Shown one piece after another: positions 1 through 6,925 of a stretch of DNA of 7,973 nt (position 1 is its first letter; each line of letters starts with the position of its first letter). The position numbers and the translations under genes are program-made. Origin of the DNA: an uncultured Eubacteriales bacterium (GTDB lineage: Bacteria; Bacillota; Clostridia; Oscillospirales; Ruminococcaceae); assembly GCA_902493155.1 (NCBI GenBank), contig CABUOE010000102.1, positions 1 to 7,973 on the forward strand. Direction: 5' to 3'. Below the pieces are notes generated by a model that saw only the letters and a program-made list of their open reading frames with translations, was not told the DNA's origin and did not search any database.

Positions 1-405
1 AAGCAGACAAACGACGTTCACACCAACATCTGGTCTCAGATGGTCTGTGAGCAGTTTATGCGGGACAACGATTGGGACGCCCACATCGCAAATCTCTGCG
101 AAATCTACCGCAAAAAGGCGAAGCTGATGTTGGACGGCATGGACGCCCACTTTAATCCTATCGTGACCCACACTGTCCCGGAAGGCGGCCTCTTCATCTG
201 GGGCACCCTGCCCGAGGGCGCGGATATGATGAAATTCTGCACCGAAGCTGTTCAGGAGCACAAGGTGGCCGTCGTTCCCGGCACCGCCTTTATGCCGCGG
301 GAAACCGACGTGACCCGGTCCTTCCGCCTCAACTTCTCGACCCCCACCGACGAGCAGATCGTCCGGGGAATCGAGCTTCTGGGCAAAATGACTTACAATC
401 TGTAA
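1..405 (+). CDS. PLP-dependent aminotransferase (class I/II fold), C-terminal part
   Basis: The frame is open from base 1, so the gene begins upstream and only its last 134 residues are visible. The first residues read KQTNDVHTNIWSQ, which resembles the 'KQ..D.HT...Q' stretch that follows the PLP-lysine segment in fold-type I aminotransferases of the 2-aminoadipate / MocR-like group. The PLP lysine itself therefore lies outside the window. Near the end, SFRLNFS matches the conserved 'lRlnfs' strand, whose arginine binds the substrate carboxylate in this fold. The GGLFIWGTLP and AVVPGTAF segments are also typical of the small domain. The substrate cannot be read from this fragment; branched-chain, aromatic or 2-aminoadipate-type transamination are all possible. 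The stop TAA is 16 bp before trpS, so the two are probably co-transcribed. Confidence 0.85.
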   Translation, partial: KQTNDVHTNIWSQMVCEQFMRDNDWDAHIANLCEIYRKKAKLMLDGMDAHFNPIVTHTVPEGGLFIWGTLPEGADMMKFCTEAVQEHKVAVVPGTAFMPRETDVTRSFRLNFSTPTDEQIVRGIELLGKMTYNL

Positions 406-421
406 TAAGGAGACCCGTTTT

Positions 422-1438
422 ATGAGCGAGATGAAAACCGAAACCACTGAAAGAAAAAAAGTGATCTTAAGCGGCATCCAGCCTACCGGAATTTTTACCC
501 TGGGAAATTATCTTGGGGCCGTCAAGACCTGGGGGCAGATGCAGGACGATTATCACTGCTGTTATATGATCGCAGACCTCCACGCCCTCACCGTCCGGCA
601 GGAACCTCAAAAACTCCGCAAACAGGTGCTGGAGTGCTACGCGCTGCTCTTGGCTTGCGGCGTTGACCCTCAAAAGAGCATCGTCTTTATCCAGAGCCAG
701 GTGCCTGCCCACGCGGAACTTGGCTGGATTTTGGCCTGCAACACCCAGTTCGGAGAGCTCTCCCGCATGACCCAGTTTAAGGACAAATCGGCAAAGCACC
801 CGGAAAACATCAACGCCGGGCTGTTTACCTACCCGTCTTTGATGGCGGCGGATATCCTTGTTTACCAGGCGGATATGGTGCCGGTGGGCGAGGATCAGAA
901 GCAGCATCTGGAGCTGACCCGCGACGTGGCGGGACGTTTTAACAACGTTTACGGCAACACCTTCCGTATCCCCGAGCCCTATATCGGCAAGCAGGGAGCC
1001 CGGATTATGTCTTTGGCCGACCCAACTCGGAAGATGTCCAAATCCGACGAGAACCAGAACGCCACCGTTTCGATTCTCGACAAGCCGGAGCAGATTATCA
1101 AAAAGTTCAAGCGGGCCGTCACTGACTCCGACATGGAAGTCTGCTACAAAGAGGGCAAGGACGGCATCAACAATCTGATGAGCATCTATTCCGTCGTCAC
1201 CGGTAAGACGATGGACGAAATTACTGCCGAGTTTGCAGGAAAAGGCTACGGCGACTTTAAGACCGCTGTGGGCGAGGCGGTGGCCGAGGAGCTTCGGCCC
1301 GTCCGGGAGGAATTCGACCGGCTCATGGCCGACAAGGCATATTTGGAGCAGTGCTACAAAGAAGGGGCAGAGAAGGCTTCCCGTATCGCCGGCCGGACTA
1401 TGGAAAAGGTCAAACGCAAAGTGGGCCTTATCGGCTGA
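422..1438 (+). CDS. trpS: Tryptophan--tRNA ligase (TrpRS)
   Basis: Cytosolic class Ic aminoacyl-tRNA synthetase that charges tRNA-Trp with tryptophan using ATP. The 338-residue length is normal for bacterial TrpRS. Signature segments appear in the expected order: PTG at 21-23 and LGNYLGA at 27-33 (the HIGH-type ATP-binding motif), ADLHALT at 51-57, the AGLFTYPSLMAADIL block at 132-146, GEDQKQHLELTRD at 156-168 and the class I KMSKS loop at 204-208. Start ATG 422 has AAGGAG at 407-412, nine bases upstream. It follows the aminotransferase stop by only 16 bp, so there is no room here for a dedicated T-box or attenuator leader; any such control must lie upstream of the window. A strong hairpin terminator follows at 1451-1482. 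A long open frame exists on the opposite strand but the sense motifs are unambiguous. Confidence 0.97.
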   Translation: MSEMKTETTERKKVILSGIQPTGIFTLGNYLGAVKTWGQMQDDYHCCYMIADLHALTVRQEPQKLRKQVLECYALLLACGVDPQKSIVFIQSQVPAHAELGWILACNTQFGELSRMTQFKDKSAKHPENINAGLFTYPSLMAADILVYQADMVPVGEDQKQHLELTRDVAGRFNNVYGNTFRIPEPYIGKQGARIMSLADPTRKMSKSDENQNATVSILDKPEQIIKKFKRAVTDSDMEVCYKEGKDGINNLMSIYSVVTGKTMDEITAEFAGKGYGDFKTAVGEAVAEELRPVREEFDRLMADKAYLEQCYKEGAEKASRIAGRTMEKVKRKVGLIG

Positions 1439-1450
1439 ATCAAGACACAA

Positions 1451-1482
1451 AAAAGGAGCAGGTTTTAAACCTGCTCCTTTTT
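1451..1482. terminator. Bidirectional rho-independent terminator between trpS and the zinc-ribbon gene
   Basis: Perfect 12-bp stem AAAAGGAGCAGG (1451-1462) / CCTGCTCCTTTT (1470-1481) with a TTTTAAA loop. On the plus strand the stem ends in T5, terminating trpS. On the minus strand the A-run at 1449-1454 reads as T6, so the same hairpin can terminate the convergent gene ending at 1554. Confidence 0.9.
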
Positions 1483-1553
1483 GCGTTATTAGAAAATCTA
1501 TAGAGGGACAACTTTCAGCTTCCATGTGACTGCTTACCGGAGCGGCGCGGAAA

Positions 1554-2735
1554 TCATTTCTTTGGCAGATACCATACCTCTTTGGCTCCGTAGAAAGAAA
1601 GCGCGGGACGCATGGTAAGGGTGGTTTTGTCCTCACTGAGCTGGATTTTATACTCCTTGCCGTCAATTTCCACTGTGTCCGGAGAAGTGACGGCATAGGA
1701 CTTTTGAGAGAGTACGTACTCGGTGCGGTAAAAGGGGCTTTTCTGATAGGTTTCTACTACGCCGTCCTCAAAGCAGAGGGCAATGGTATAGGGAGTGCGT
1801 TCATTTACTTCGCTGCGGCTCCACCCCAGCTTCAGAGAAGTCTCCAGCGCGTGAGTGTCGGCGATCCAGAAGAAAAACGGCGCCCCGCACCCCAGGGAGA
1901 GCACCAAAACCAGCATCAACACGGCGATCCGGCGGTTTCGTTTTCGTTCCACCGCCAGGTAGATGGGCGGCGGGACGATTTTCGTCCGGTGTTTCGCCCC
2001 TTCCGGGCCTTTTTGGGCGGCGTCCGGAACCCGCGGAATAACGGCCAGCGAGGCGGTCTTGTCCTGAAAGCAATGGGAAGGAGATGGGGCGCCGGGGGAC
2101 AATAGGAAGATTTTTTTCAGCAGGGCTGTCACGTCCCGGCTTTTTGGCGGGGAGGCGGCTCCCTCTTCCGAAAGGGCGTTTGTTTTTTCCGGCGGCGGGG
2201 TTTGGGAAGCCCGTCCTGCTGCCTTCTTACCGAAAAGACGATTAAACGAGAAAATCTCTGCGGCTGCCCGCCATTTTTTCCTCCAGGGCTCCGAGGCGGC
2301 CGGTTGTTCCTCCTTTTCCAGCGGAAGGGGATCGTCCAAGGACGGTTCTTTGAAAATCTGCTCCGCTTCCAAGAAGGCTTCTCCATCAGCGGGCGTTTCC
2401 TCCGGGAGGGTATTTTCATCCATATCCACGGTAGAGGAAGGTTCCCCTTCCTCCAAGGGAAGTTTTTCCGCAATGGGCGTTTTATTTGAATCGACGGCTT
2501 CAGTGGAAGGGGCGTCCGTTTTTCCGGCGAGAGGTTCCAGGTCGGATTCGTCCAGGTAGGAAACCTCTACGGCCTCCAGCAAACTTTCCTGCCAGTCGGG
2601 GCCCTTGGCCGCAGGCGGCGTAAGGACGGTAATGACGGGCTCTTCAGCCAGAAGGTGGGCGCACTTAGGGCAGAATTTCCAGTTTTTCGGGACAGCAGCG
2701 CCGCAATAGGGGCAGATAATGATTTTTTCTTCCAT
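1554..2735 (-). CDS. Zinc-ribbon single-pass membrane protein, function unknown
   Basis: A 393-residue protein. The start is the ATG at 2735-2733 because AAAGGAGG sits just upstream; a longer reading adding 17 residues lacks such a site. Residues 8-25 form a CPYC-x10-CPKC zinc ribbon (Cys 8, 11, 22, 25). A low-complexity linker of roughly 230 residues follows, rich in Glu, Asp, Pro and Ser early and becoming basic later. After the basic stretch ERKRNRR comes one hydrophobic helix at about 270-291. The remaining ~100 residues have a beta-rich look and should lie outside the membrane by the positive-inside rule. The layout resembles Firmicutes 'zinc ribbon domain-containing' membrane proteins, in which a cytoplasmic ribbon is tethered to an outer sensor or binding domain. 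I do not recognise the outer domain. It is monocistronic, with its own promoter at 2777-2805 and a shared terminator. No function is assigned. Confidence 0.85.
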   Translation of the reverse strand: MEEKIIICPYCGAAVPKNWKFCPKCAHLLAEEPVITVLTPPAAKGPDWQESLLEAVEVSYLDESDLEPLAGKTDAPSTEAVDSNKTPIAEKLPLEEGEPSSTVDMDENTLPEETPADGEAFLEAEQIFKEPSLDDPLPLEKEEQPAASEPWRKKWRAAAEIFSFNRLFGKKAAGRASQTPPPEKTNALSEEGAASPPKSRDVTALLKKIFLLSPGAPSPSHCFQDKTASLAVIPRVPDAAQKGPEGAKHRTKIVPPPIYLAVERKRNRRIAVLMLVLVLSLGCGAPFFFWIADTHALETSLKLGWSRSEVNERTPYTIALCFEDGVVETYQKSPFYRTEYVLSQKSYAVTSPDTVEIDGKEYKIQLSEDKTTLTMRPALSFYGAKEVWYLPKK

Positions 2736-2776
2736 GGCGGCCTCCTTTCCTGTCCGTTTCAAATGATAGTGCATCC

Positions 2777-2805
2777 AGTATAACACAAATCTTTTAACAA
2801 ATAAA
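2777..2805 (-). promoter_or_regulatory. Candidate sigma-A promoter of the zinc-ribbon gene
   Basis: On the minus strand there is a TATACT -10 (2777-2782) with an extended-10 TGT just before it, and a weak -35 TTTATT (2800-2805) at exactly 17 bp. The predicted transcript starts about 35 bases upstream of the ATG at 2735. Confidence 0.55.
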
Positions 2806-2907
2806 GGGCTTCTGGAAATTTTTATGCAAAATGGAGAAAAATGTCCAAGAAGTAGAGAATAAGCGCAAAAAATTACGTCCCGTCCAGGTTACAAGCGGCT
2901 GATTGCT

Positions 2908-2942
2908 AAAAAACCACCTGCCGAAAACGCTTCGGCAGGTGG
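2908..2942 (-). terminator. Rho-independent terminator of the acetyltransferase pair
   Basis: Perfect 12-bp stem CCACCTGCCGAA (2914-2925) / TTCGGCAGGTGG (2931-2942) with loop AACGC. On the minus strand it is followed by T6 (A-run 2908-2913). It begins five bases after the stop codon of the gene ending at 2947. Confidence 0.92.
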
Positions 2943-2946
2943 CTTG

Positions 2947-3381
2947 CTATGGTAACCATGTCATCGGGGTAAAGCGGATGCCGTCGGCAGTCTGTTCATC
3001 GCCGGCAGCGATAAACCCCATCCGGCGGTAGAATCCCACGGCAAAAGGGGAGGAATTTACAGTGACGCTGCTATGAGGCAGCTCCTTTCGGATGCACTGC
3101 AGCAGCCTTTGGCCGATTCCCCGGCCCTGAAATTCCTTGCGGACGAACAGCAGGGCAATATGGCTTCCGCCTTTTCGAACGGCGGCCACGCCGCAGAGGC
3201 ATCCGCCGTCGAAGGCGCCGTATATCTTGAGGGCATGGAGATTTTGCTGGTCTTCGATAAACCGCCGGAAGGTTTCCACCCCTTCGGGGCTGTAGTCCGG
3301 TGCTTCGAAAAGCAGGAAGGTCTCCCACACGAGGGCGGCGGCCTCTTTCCATTCCGATTGACGGAGGACGTGGATATTCAT
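2947..3381 (-). CDS. GNAT-family N-acetyltransferase, second gene of a pair
   Basis: A 144-residue protein of the GCN5-related N-acetyltransferase fold, transferring acetyl from acetyl-CoA to an amine. The acetyl-CoA pyrophosphate loop is Q-G-R-G-I-G at 85-90, preceded by strand beta-4 (HIALLFVRKEFQ). The C-terminal YRRMGF at 118-123 is the usual motif B turn after the helix carrying the catalytic Tyr in many members. The length is typical of a minimal single-domain GNAT. The ATG at 3381 follows the stop of the upstream GNAT gene by six bases, and its ribosome site (AAAGGTAGGA) overlaps that stop, so the two are probably translationally coupled. The substrate (small amine, amino acid, antibiotic or protein N-terminus) cannot be told from sequence. 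Confidence 0.9.
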   Translation of the reverse strand: MNIHVLRQSEWKEAAALVWETFLLFEAPDYSPEGVETFRRFIEDQQNLHALKIYGAFDGGCLCGVAAVRKGGSHIALLFVRKEFQGRGIGQRLLQCIRKELPHSSVTVNSSPFAVGFYRRMGFIAAGDEQTADGIRFTPMTWLP

Positions 3382-3387
3382 CGGTTC

Positions 3388-3879
3388 CTACCTTTCAGCG
3401 GGGTGAAAGTAAATGTGGATGTCGGCAAAGGTCCCGTCCTTCATCCGGTAGCCGCCGGGAATGGTGCCGATGCGCCGGAAATGAAGCTTTTCATAGAGGT
3501 GGATGGCGGCGGCGTTCGTCGCTACTACGGCGTTGAACTGAAGCCCCCGAAACCCCAGCACACTGCACATTTTCAAAGAGTGCCGGACTAAACTTTCCCC
3601 GACGCCTTTGCCCCGGATGCCCTGCCTGACCCCGTAGGAGGCGTTGGCGATGTGTCCGCAGTTGCCCACGTTGTTGGGGTGCAGGATGTAAAGCCCCAGC
3701 ACCTGGCCGTTTTCCTCGGCCACGCCGGTAAAAGACTGGGAGGCGAAGAAAGCTTCTGCCTCTTCGGGGGAAAAGGGCTTGTTTTGGGGGAAGGAATTGG
3801 CTTCTTCCACCACCGTATTCCAAATTTCCATCAGGGCGGGGAGGTCTTTTGCCTCGTAACCCCGTACCTGAATTTCCAT
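3388..3879 (-). CDS. GNAT-family N-acetyltransferase, first gene of a pair
   Basis: A 163-residue acetyltransferase. The acetyl-CoA loop R-G-K-G-V-G is at 89-94, within the SYGVRQGIRGKGVG block (82-94+). The TNAAAIHLYEKLHF segment (121-134) is the conserved 'N..A..LYek.GF' motif B seen in phosphinothricin-acetyltransferase-like and YhhY-like GNATs. I place the start at ATG 3879, with AAAGG about ten bases upstream; an in-frame GTG six codons earlier (3897) has no ribosome site. It is transcribed from a good promoter at 3914-3942 and runs directly into a second GNAT gene. The two proteins show little obvious similarity outside the fold motifs, so a recent tandem duplication is not evident by eye. 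Substrate unknown. Confidence 0.88.
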   Translation of the reverse strand: MEIQVRGYEAKDLPALMEIWNTVVEEANSFPQNKPFSPEEAEAFFASQSFTGVAEENGQVLGLYILHPNNVGNCGHIANASYGVRQGIRGKGVGESLVRHSLKMCSVLGFRGLQFNAVVATNAAAIHLYEKLHFRRIGTIPGGYRMKDGTFADIHIYFHPAER

Positions 3880-3900
3880 TGCATCAAAACCTTTCACAAA

Positions 3901-3913
3901 AGCTGTTACAGCT
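3901..3913. promoter_or_regulatory. Palindrome at the acetyltransferase transcription start (possible operator)
   Basis: AGCTGT-T-ACAGCT is a perfect 6-1-6 inverted repeat directly abutting the -10 box of the minus-strand promoter and covering the predicted +1. The position would suit a repressor site, but no cognate regulator gene is adjacent. Confidence 0.35.
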
Positions 3914-3942
3914 ATTATACAACTCTTTCATACTTCCTTCAA
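3914..3942 (-). promoter_or_regulatory. Sigma-A promoter of the acetyltransferase operon
   Basis: On the minus strand there is a perfect TATAAT (3914-3919) and a TTGAAG -35 (3937-3942) with 17-bp spacing. The predicted transcription start falls near 3907, inside the palindrome at 3901-3913. Confidence 0.75.
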
Positions 3943-3962
3943 GACAAATTGACAGCCTTCGA

Positions 3963-3991
3963 TGGAAAAGCGCTTCAAAATGTGGTATGAT
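3963..3991 (+). promoter_or_regulatory. Candidate extended -10 promoter of the patatin-permease unit
   Basis: TATGAT (3986-3991) is preceded by TGG (extended -10), with a -35-like TGGAAA (3963-3968) at 17-bp spacing. A perfect TTGACA at 3949-3954 lies too far upstream (31 bp) to pair with this -10. The -10 is embedded in the small palindrome GGTAT-G-ATACC (3984-3994). The leader is about 110 bases and contains a small hairpin (GCCGG 4071-4075 / CCGGC 4090-4094 with an inner CTG/CAG) shortly before the ribosome site. Confidence 0.5.
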
Positions 3992-4110
3992 ACCGGTAGA
4001 AATTTAGGAGCATACAATAGAAGGAATGAGTTTTTGATTGATGGGCGTGACAGTGCTATTTGCGGCAGAAGCCGGACTGCAAAGACAGCCCGGCGAGAAA
4101 GGAGACTGGT

Positions 4111-5448
4111 ATGGGGAAATTAGCGATCGTGCTTGCGGGGGGAGGCTCCCGGGGCGCATATCAGATAGGCGTCTGGAAGGCGCTTAGGGAACTGGGTATC
4201 GATTATCAGATTGTGACAGGGGCTTCGGTTGGGGCGTTAAACGGCGCTATCATGGTTCAGAAGGACTTTGATCTGGCCCTGGAGATGTGGGAGAAGCTCA
4301 CCACCCCCGACATCGTGGACATCGATTTGAAGCCCGAGGACGTGGACTATCAGAAGCGGCACTGGGAAGCGGGAGTTTGGCAGAGCTTCATCCAGAAATC
4401 GCTGGAGGAAAACGGGGTGGATTTCGCCCCGCTGGAAAAGATCATGCGGGACGTGGTGTCGGAACAGCGGGTGCGGGAGTCCGATGTGGATTTGGGCGTC
4501 GTCACGGTGGAGTACCCGTCGATGAAGCCGCTGGAGCTATCGAAAAAAGACATCCCGGAGGGGAAGCTCATCGACTATCTGGTGGCGTCGGCGGCCTGCT
4601 TCCCGGCCTTTAAGAGCAAGCAGATCGACGACAAGCAGTACATCGACGGGGGCTACCGGGATAATCTGCCCATCAATTTGGCCATTTCTATGGGAGCCGA
4701 CGAGGTGCTGGCCATCAATTTGGACAGCGTCGGGGTGCTCAAAAAGCCGAAAAACCAGTCCGTCCCGGTGCAGTACATCAGCAGCAGCTGGGATTTAGGA
4801 CCGTTTCTGTGGTTTGAACCCACCCTCACCGCCCGTAACATAAAGCTGGGATATCTGGACGCCATGAAGCTCTACGGTAAGATGGAGGGCGGGGCGTACA
4901 CCTTCCTGCCCCGTGAGATACGCTACAATGCCGAGCGGATGGCCCCTTTTGCTGATGAGATTTTCGCCATGGCCCGGGAAAGCATGGGCGGCCCTGACTA
5001 TTTCCAGCACCTAGCCCGGTTCCGGCTGGTGAAGGCTATGCGCCGCAATCCCAAAGAGGAAATCACGGTGGAGGAGGTGGTCACCTCGGCCATGGAGATC
5101 GCCGGAAAACTCATGGAAGTGGACCCGACGGAGGCCTACACCGCCAAAAGCTTCAACGAGGCGATTCTTGAGAAGTTCGCTTCGGTAGAGGGCATCATCG
5201 GCGACACGCTCGAAGAAATCCGGAACACCAAGGTGTTTGTCCCCAAGGACGTTCTCGACCGGGTGCAGAAGGAGGGCAAGAGCCATATCGTCAGCTTCCT
5301 CTACGGCGAGCTGAAGCGGATCATGGCGGAGGGAAGCGATATGGGCGAATTCTGGGGCCTGGCGATGATGGTGCCAACGGAACTTATCGCCGCCGTCTAC
5401 ATCTATGGGCTCAAGCGGATGGAGGACGCAGAAAAGACGGAGGAATAA
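4111..5448 (+). CDS. Patatin-like phospholipase / acyl hydrolase (RssA-type) with long C-terminal extension
   Basis: A 445-residue protein of the patatin family, which hydrolyses acyl ester bonds of lipids with a Ser-Asp dyad. The glycine-rich oxyanion loop GGGSRG is at 10-15. The nucleophile elbow G-A-S-V-G is at 37-41 (Ser39), and the catalytic Asp is in the D-G-G motif at 179-181. All three elements are intact, so it should be active. The start is ATG 4111 with AAAGGAG upstream; an in-frame TTG at 4060 has no ribosome site. The patatin core seems to end by about residue 280; the remaining ~165 residues look mostly helical and charged and I do not recognise a domain there. There is no signal peptide, so it is probably cytosolic or peripheral at the membrane. 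The permease gene starts 31 bp after its stop and is likely co-transcribed. Confidence 0.92.
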   Translation: MGKLAIVLAGGGSRGAYQIGVWKALRELGIDYQIVTGASVGALNGAIMVQKDFDLALEMWEKLTTPDIVDIDLKPEDVDYQKRHWEAGVWQSFIQKSLEENGVDFAPLEKIMRDVVSEQRVRESDVDLGVVTVEYPSMKPLELSKKDIPEGKLIDYLVASAACFPAFKSKQIDDKQYIDGGYRDNLPINLAISMGADEVLAINLDSVGVLKKPKNQSVPVQYISSSWDLGPFLWFEPTLTARNIKLGYLDAMKLYGKMEGGAYTFLPREIRYNAERMAPFADEIFAMARESMGGPDYFQHLARFRLVKAMRRNPKEEITVEEVVTSAMEIAGKLMEVDPTEAYTAKSFNEAILEKFASVEGIIGDTLEEIRNTKVFVPKDVLDRVQKEGKSHIVSFLYGELKRIMAEGSDMGEFWGLAMMVPTELIAAVYIYGLKRMEDAEKTEE

Positions 5449-5479
5449 TCCAAAAATTCAGACAACAAGGAAGTTATTC

Positions 5480-6601
5480 ATGTTCACAAAAATTCTCAAT
5501 GCCTGCAAGGCGGCTTTCCGGCGGGAAGCCGTCCTGTTCATCGCGGCGGCCTGCGCCGTCCTGTCCATGTTTTTCGTCCCGCCGGATGGGGAATACCTGT
5601 CTTACATCGACCTGCGGGTGCTCTGCCTGCTCTTCTGCCTGATGACGGTAGTGGCCGGGTTTCAGCAGTGCGGGTTGTTTCACCTGCTGGCTCAAAAACT
5701 GCTGTCGGGCAAAAAGCAGTTCCGGCTGCTGAGCCTTATTTTGGTGCTGCTGCCGTTTTTCAGTTCGATGGTGATTACAAACGACGTGGCCCTTATCACC
5801 TTTGTGCCTTTTACCATTCTGGTGATGGAGATGATCGGGGAGGAGCGTCGGCTCATCTACCTGATTGTTTTGCAGACGGCTGCGGCCAACCTGGGCTCGA
5901 TGGCGACCCCGGTCGGAAATCCCCAGAACCTTTACCTTTACGGCCGGTACAGCCTGTCGCCGGGGAATTTTTTCGCCGCTATGGGCCCGCTGACGCTGCT
6001 GAGCCTCATCGGCCTCTGCGCGGCGGCCAGCGCCGTAAAAAGCGACGCTATTGAAGTCTCTTTTGCCCGCCAGGAGCACATCCGAAAGCCCAGCATTCTC
6101 CTGTTGATGACGGGACTTTTTGTGCTTTGTCTGCTGTCGGTGTTCCGGCTGCTCCCTTATTGGGCGCTGTTGATTGTAGTAGTGGCCGCCCTGCTTATTT
6201 TCGACCGGGAACTGTTTTTGCGGGCGGATTACGGGTTGCTTTTGACTTTCATCTGCTTTTTCGTCTTTGCGGGAAACATGGGCCGCATCGGGCCGGTGCG
6301 GGATTTTTTGGACGGGATGCTCCGCCAGAGCGCGGTGCTCACTTCGGCCCTCACCAGCCAGATTATCAGCAACGTACCGGCGGCGGTCCTGCTGTCCGGT
6401 TTTACCGAAAACGGCCGCGGCCTGCTCATCGGGACCAACATCGGCGGCTTGGGGACGCTCATCGCTTCTCTTGCCAGTCTGATTTCTTTCAAATTTTACA
6501 TCCGCACTCCGAAAGCCAAGCCTTTTAAGTACCTAACTGTGTTTACCCTTGTCAACGGGGCGGGGCTTCTCCTGTTGCTGGGAGCGGCGGCCTTTATCTG
6601 A
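5480..6601 (+). CDS. SLC13/ArsB-type (ion transporter superfamily) permease, YbiR-like
   Basis: A 373-residue, very hydrophobic protein with roughly ten membrane segments. The paired signature motifs of the CitM/ArsB/NhaD-type anion-permease fold appear in both halves: TND at 100-102 and TPVGNPQN at 143-150 in the first, then SNVPA at 297-301 and GTNIGGLGTL at 318-327 in the second. A ~45-residue hydrophilic-flanked centre (about 183-205) separates the halves. Length and motif layout resemble E. coli YbiR, a transporter of undefined substrate; that comparison is from memory. Dicarboxylates, arsenite or other anions are possible, and no arsR or arsenate reductase is nearby to favour arsenite. 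The start ATG 5480 has AAGGAAG seven bases upstream, in preference to a longer reading from 5405 that would overlap the patatin gene. A terminator follows directly. Confidence 0.88.
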   Translation: MFTKILNACKAAFRREAVLFIAAACAVLSMFFVPPDGEYLSYIDLRVLCLLFCLMTVVAGFQQCGLFHLLAQKLLSGKKQFRLLSLILVLLPFFSSMVITNDVALITFVPFTILVMEMIGEERRLIYLIVLQTAAANLGSMATPVGNPQNLYLYGRYSLSPGNFFAAMGPLTLLSLIGLCAAASAVKSDAIEVSFARQEHIRKPSILLLMTGLFVLCLLSVFRLLPYWALLIVVVAALLIFDRELFLRADYGLLLTFICFFVFAGNMGRIGPVRDFLDGMLRQSAVLTSALTSQIISNVPAAVLLSGFTENGRGLLIGTNIGGLGTLIASLASLISFKFYIRTPKAKPFKYLTVFTLVNGAGLLLLLGAAAFI

Positions 6602-6609
6602 ATTTGTGC

Positions 6610-6648
6610 AAAAACCCGCCCGCAGAACAGTACTGCGGGCAGGTTTTT
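6610..6648. terminator. Bidirectional rho-independent terminator after the permease
   Basis: The main stem is GCCCGCAG (6618-6625) / CTGCGGGC (6633-6640), extended after one mismatch by AAAAACC (6610-6616) / GGTTTTT (6642-6648), with a seven-base loop. The T-run on either strand is the extended arm. It serves the permease on plus and the 92-aa gene on minus, whose stop codon (6647-6649) lies at the stem's edge. Confidence 0.85.
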
Positions 6649-6925
6649 AGGTCAGGTTTTGGACGAGAAACAGTTCCAGCAGGGCCGACAAAATGCGCCC
6701 TTTGGTGACGAGGGTGCATTCCGGCGGGGAGTGCCGCCGGTCGGCCCGCACCGCCTGCAAAAGGGCGACGCGGCAGGACTTTTCCGGCTGTAGCTTTAAA
6801 GCGAAGCTGTCGCCGCCTACGTTCAGGGTGACGGTGCGGCTGGCGTCTAAGGGATTCCCTGGAATTTCGTCCAGCATGCGGCAGAGAAGGTCGTATTGCT
6901 CCTGCTTAAGGTTGCGGACAATCAC
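6647..6925 (-). CDS. Small protein of unknown function, coupled to an RHH-like protein
   Basis: A 92-residue protein that I do not recognise. The start is GTG at 6925-6923, supported by GGAG nine bases upstream and by a four-base GTGA overlap with the stop of the preceding gene, a classic translational-coupling arrangement. The N-terminus (about 3-19) looks like an amphipathic helix with 'LKQEQYDLLCRMLDEI'. The middle (about 30-46) reads as two beta strands, TVTLNV and SFALKLQ. The middle-to-late part is Arg/Cys-containing, and the last ~15 residues (ILSALLELFLVQNL) are strongly hydrophobic, possibly a helix or dimer face and too short for a confident membrane anchor. There is no signal peptide. 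The pairing with a DNA-binding-like protein suggests a toxin-antitoxin or regulator-partner unit, but no toxin motif is visible. Confidence 0.7.
   Translation of the reverse strand: MIVRNLKQEQYDLLCRMLDEIPGNPLDASRTVTLNVGGDSFALKLQPEKSCRVALLQAVRADRRHSPPECTLVTKGRILSALLELFLVQNLT

Noticed and set aside
467..1696. 409-codon open frame on the minus strand opposite trpS
   Set aside because: It is the antisense shadow of trpS, which has all TrpRS motifs in order. The minus frame has no recognisable domain and runs across the terminator at 1451-1482.
1704..2559. Several plus-strand open frames opposite the zinc-ribbon gene
   Set aside because: Low-complexity, without ribosome sites, and opposed by a minus-strand gene with a clear ribosome site, promoter and domain order.
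3073..3591. 172-codon plus-strand frame across both acetyltransferase genes
   Set aside because: Antisense to two GNAT genes with intact acetyl-CoA loops; no ribosome site or family resemblance.
3949..3954. Perfect TTGACA upstream of the patatin gene
   Set aside because: No -10 lies 16-18 bp downstream; the nearest TATGAT is 31 bp away and pairs better with TGGAAA at 3963.
4041..4187. Possible ~48-codon leader ORF (ATG 4041) overlapping the patatin start
   Set aside because: No Shine-Dalgarno sequence and no recognisable peptide.
5474..6079. 201-codon minus-strand frame opposite the permease
   Set aside because: Gln/His/Arg-rich shadow of a hydrophobic coding sequence; the sense strand carries clear transporter motifs.
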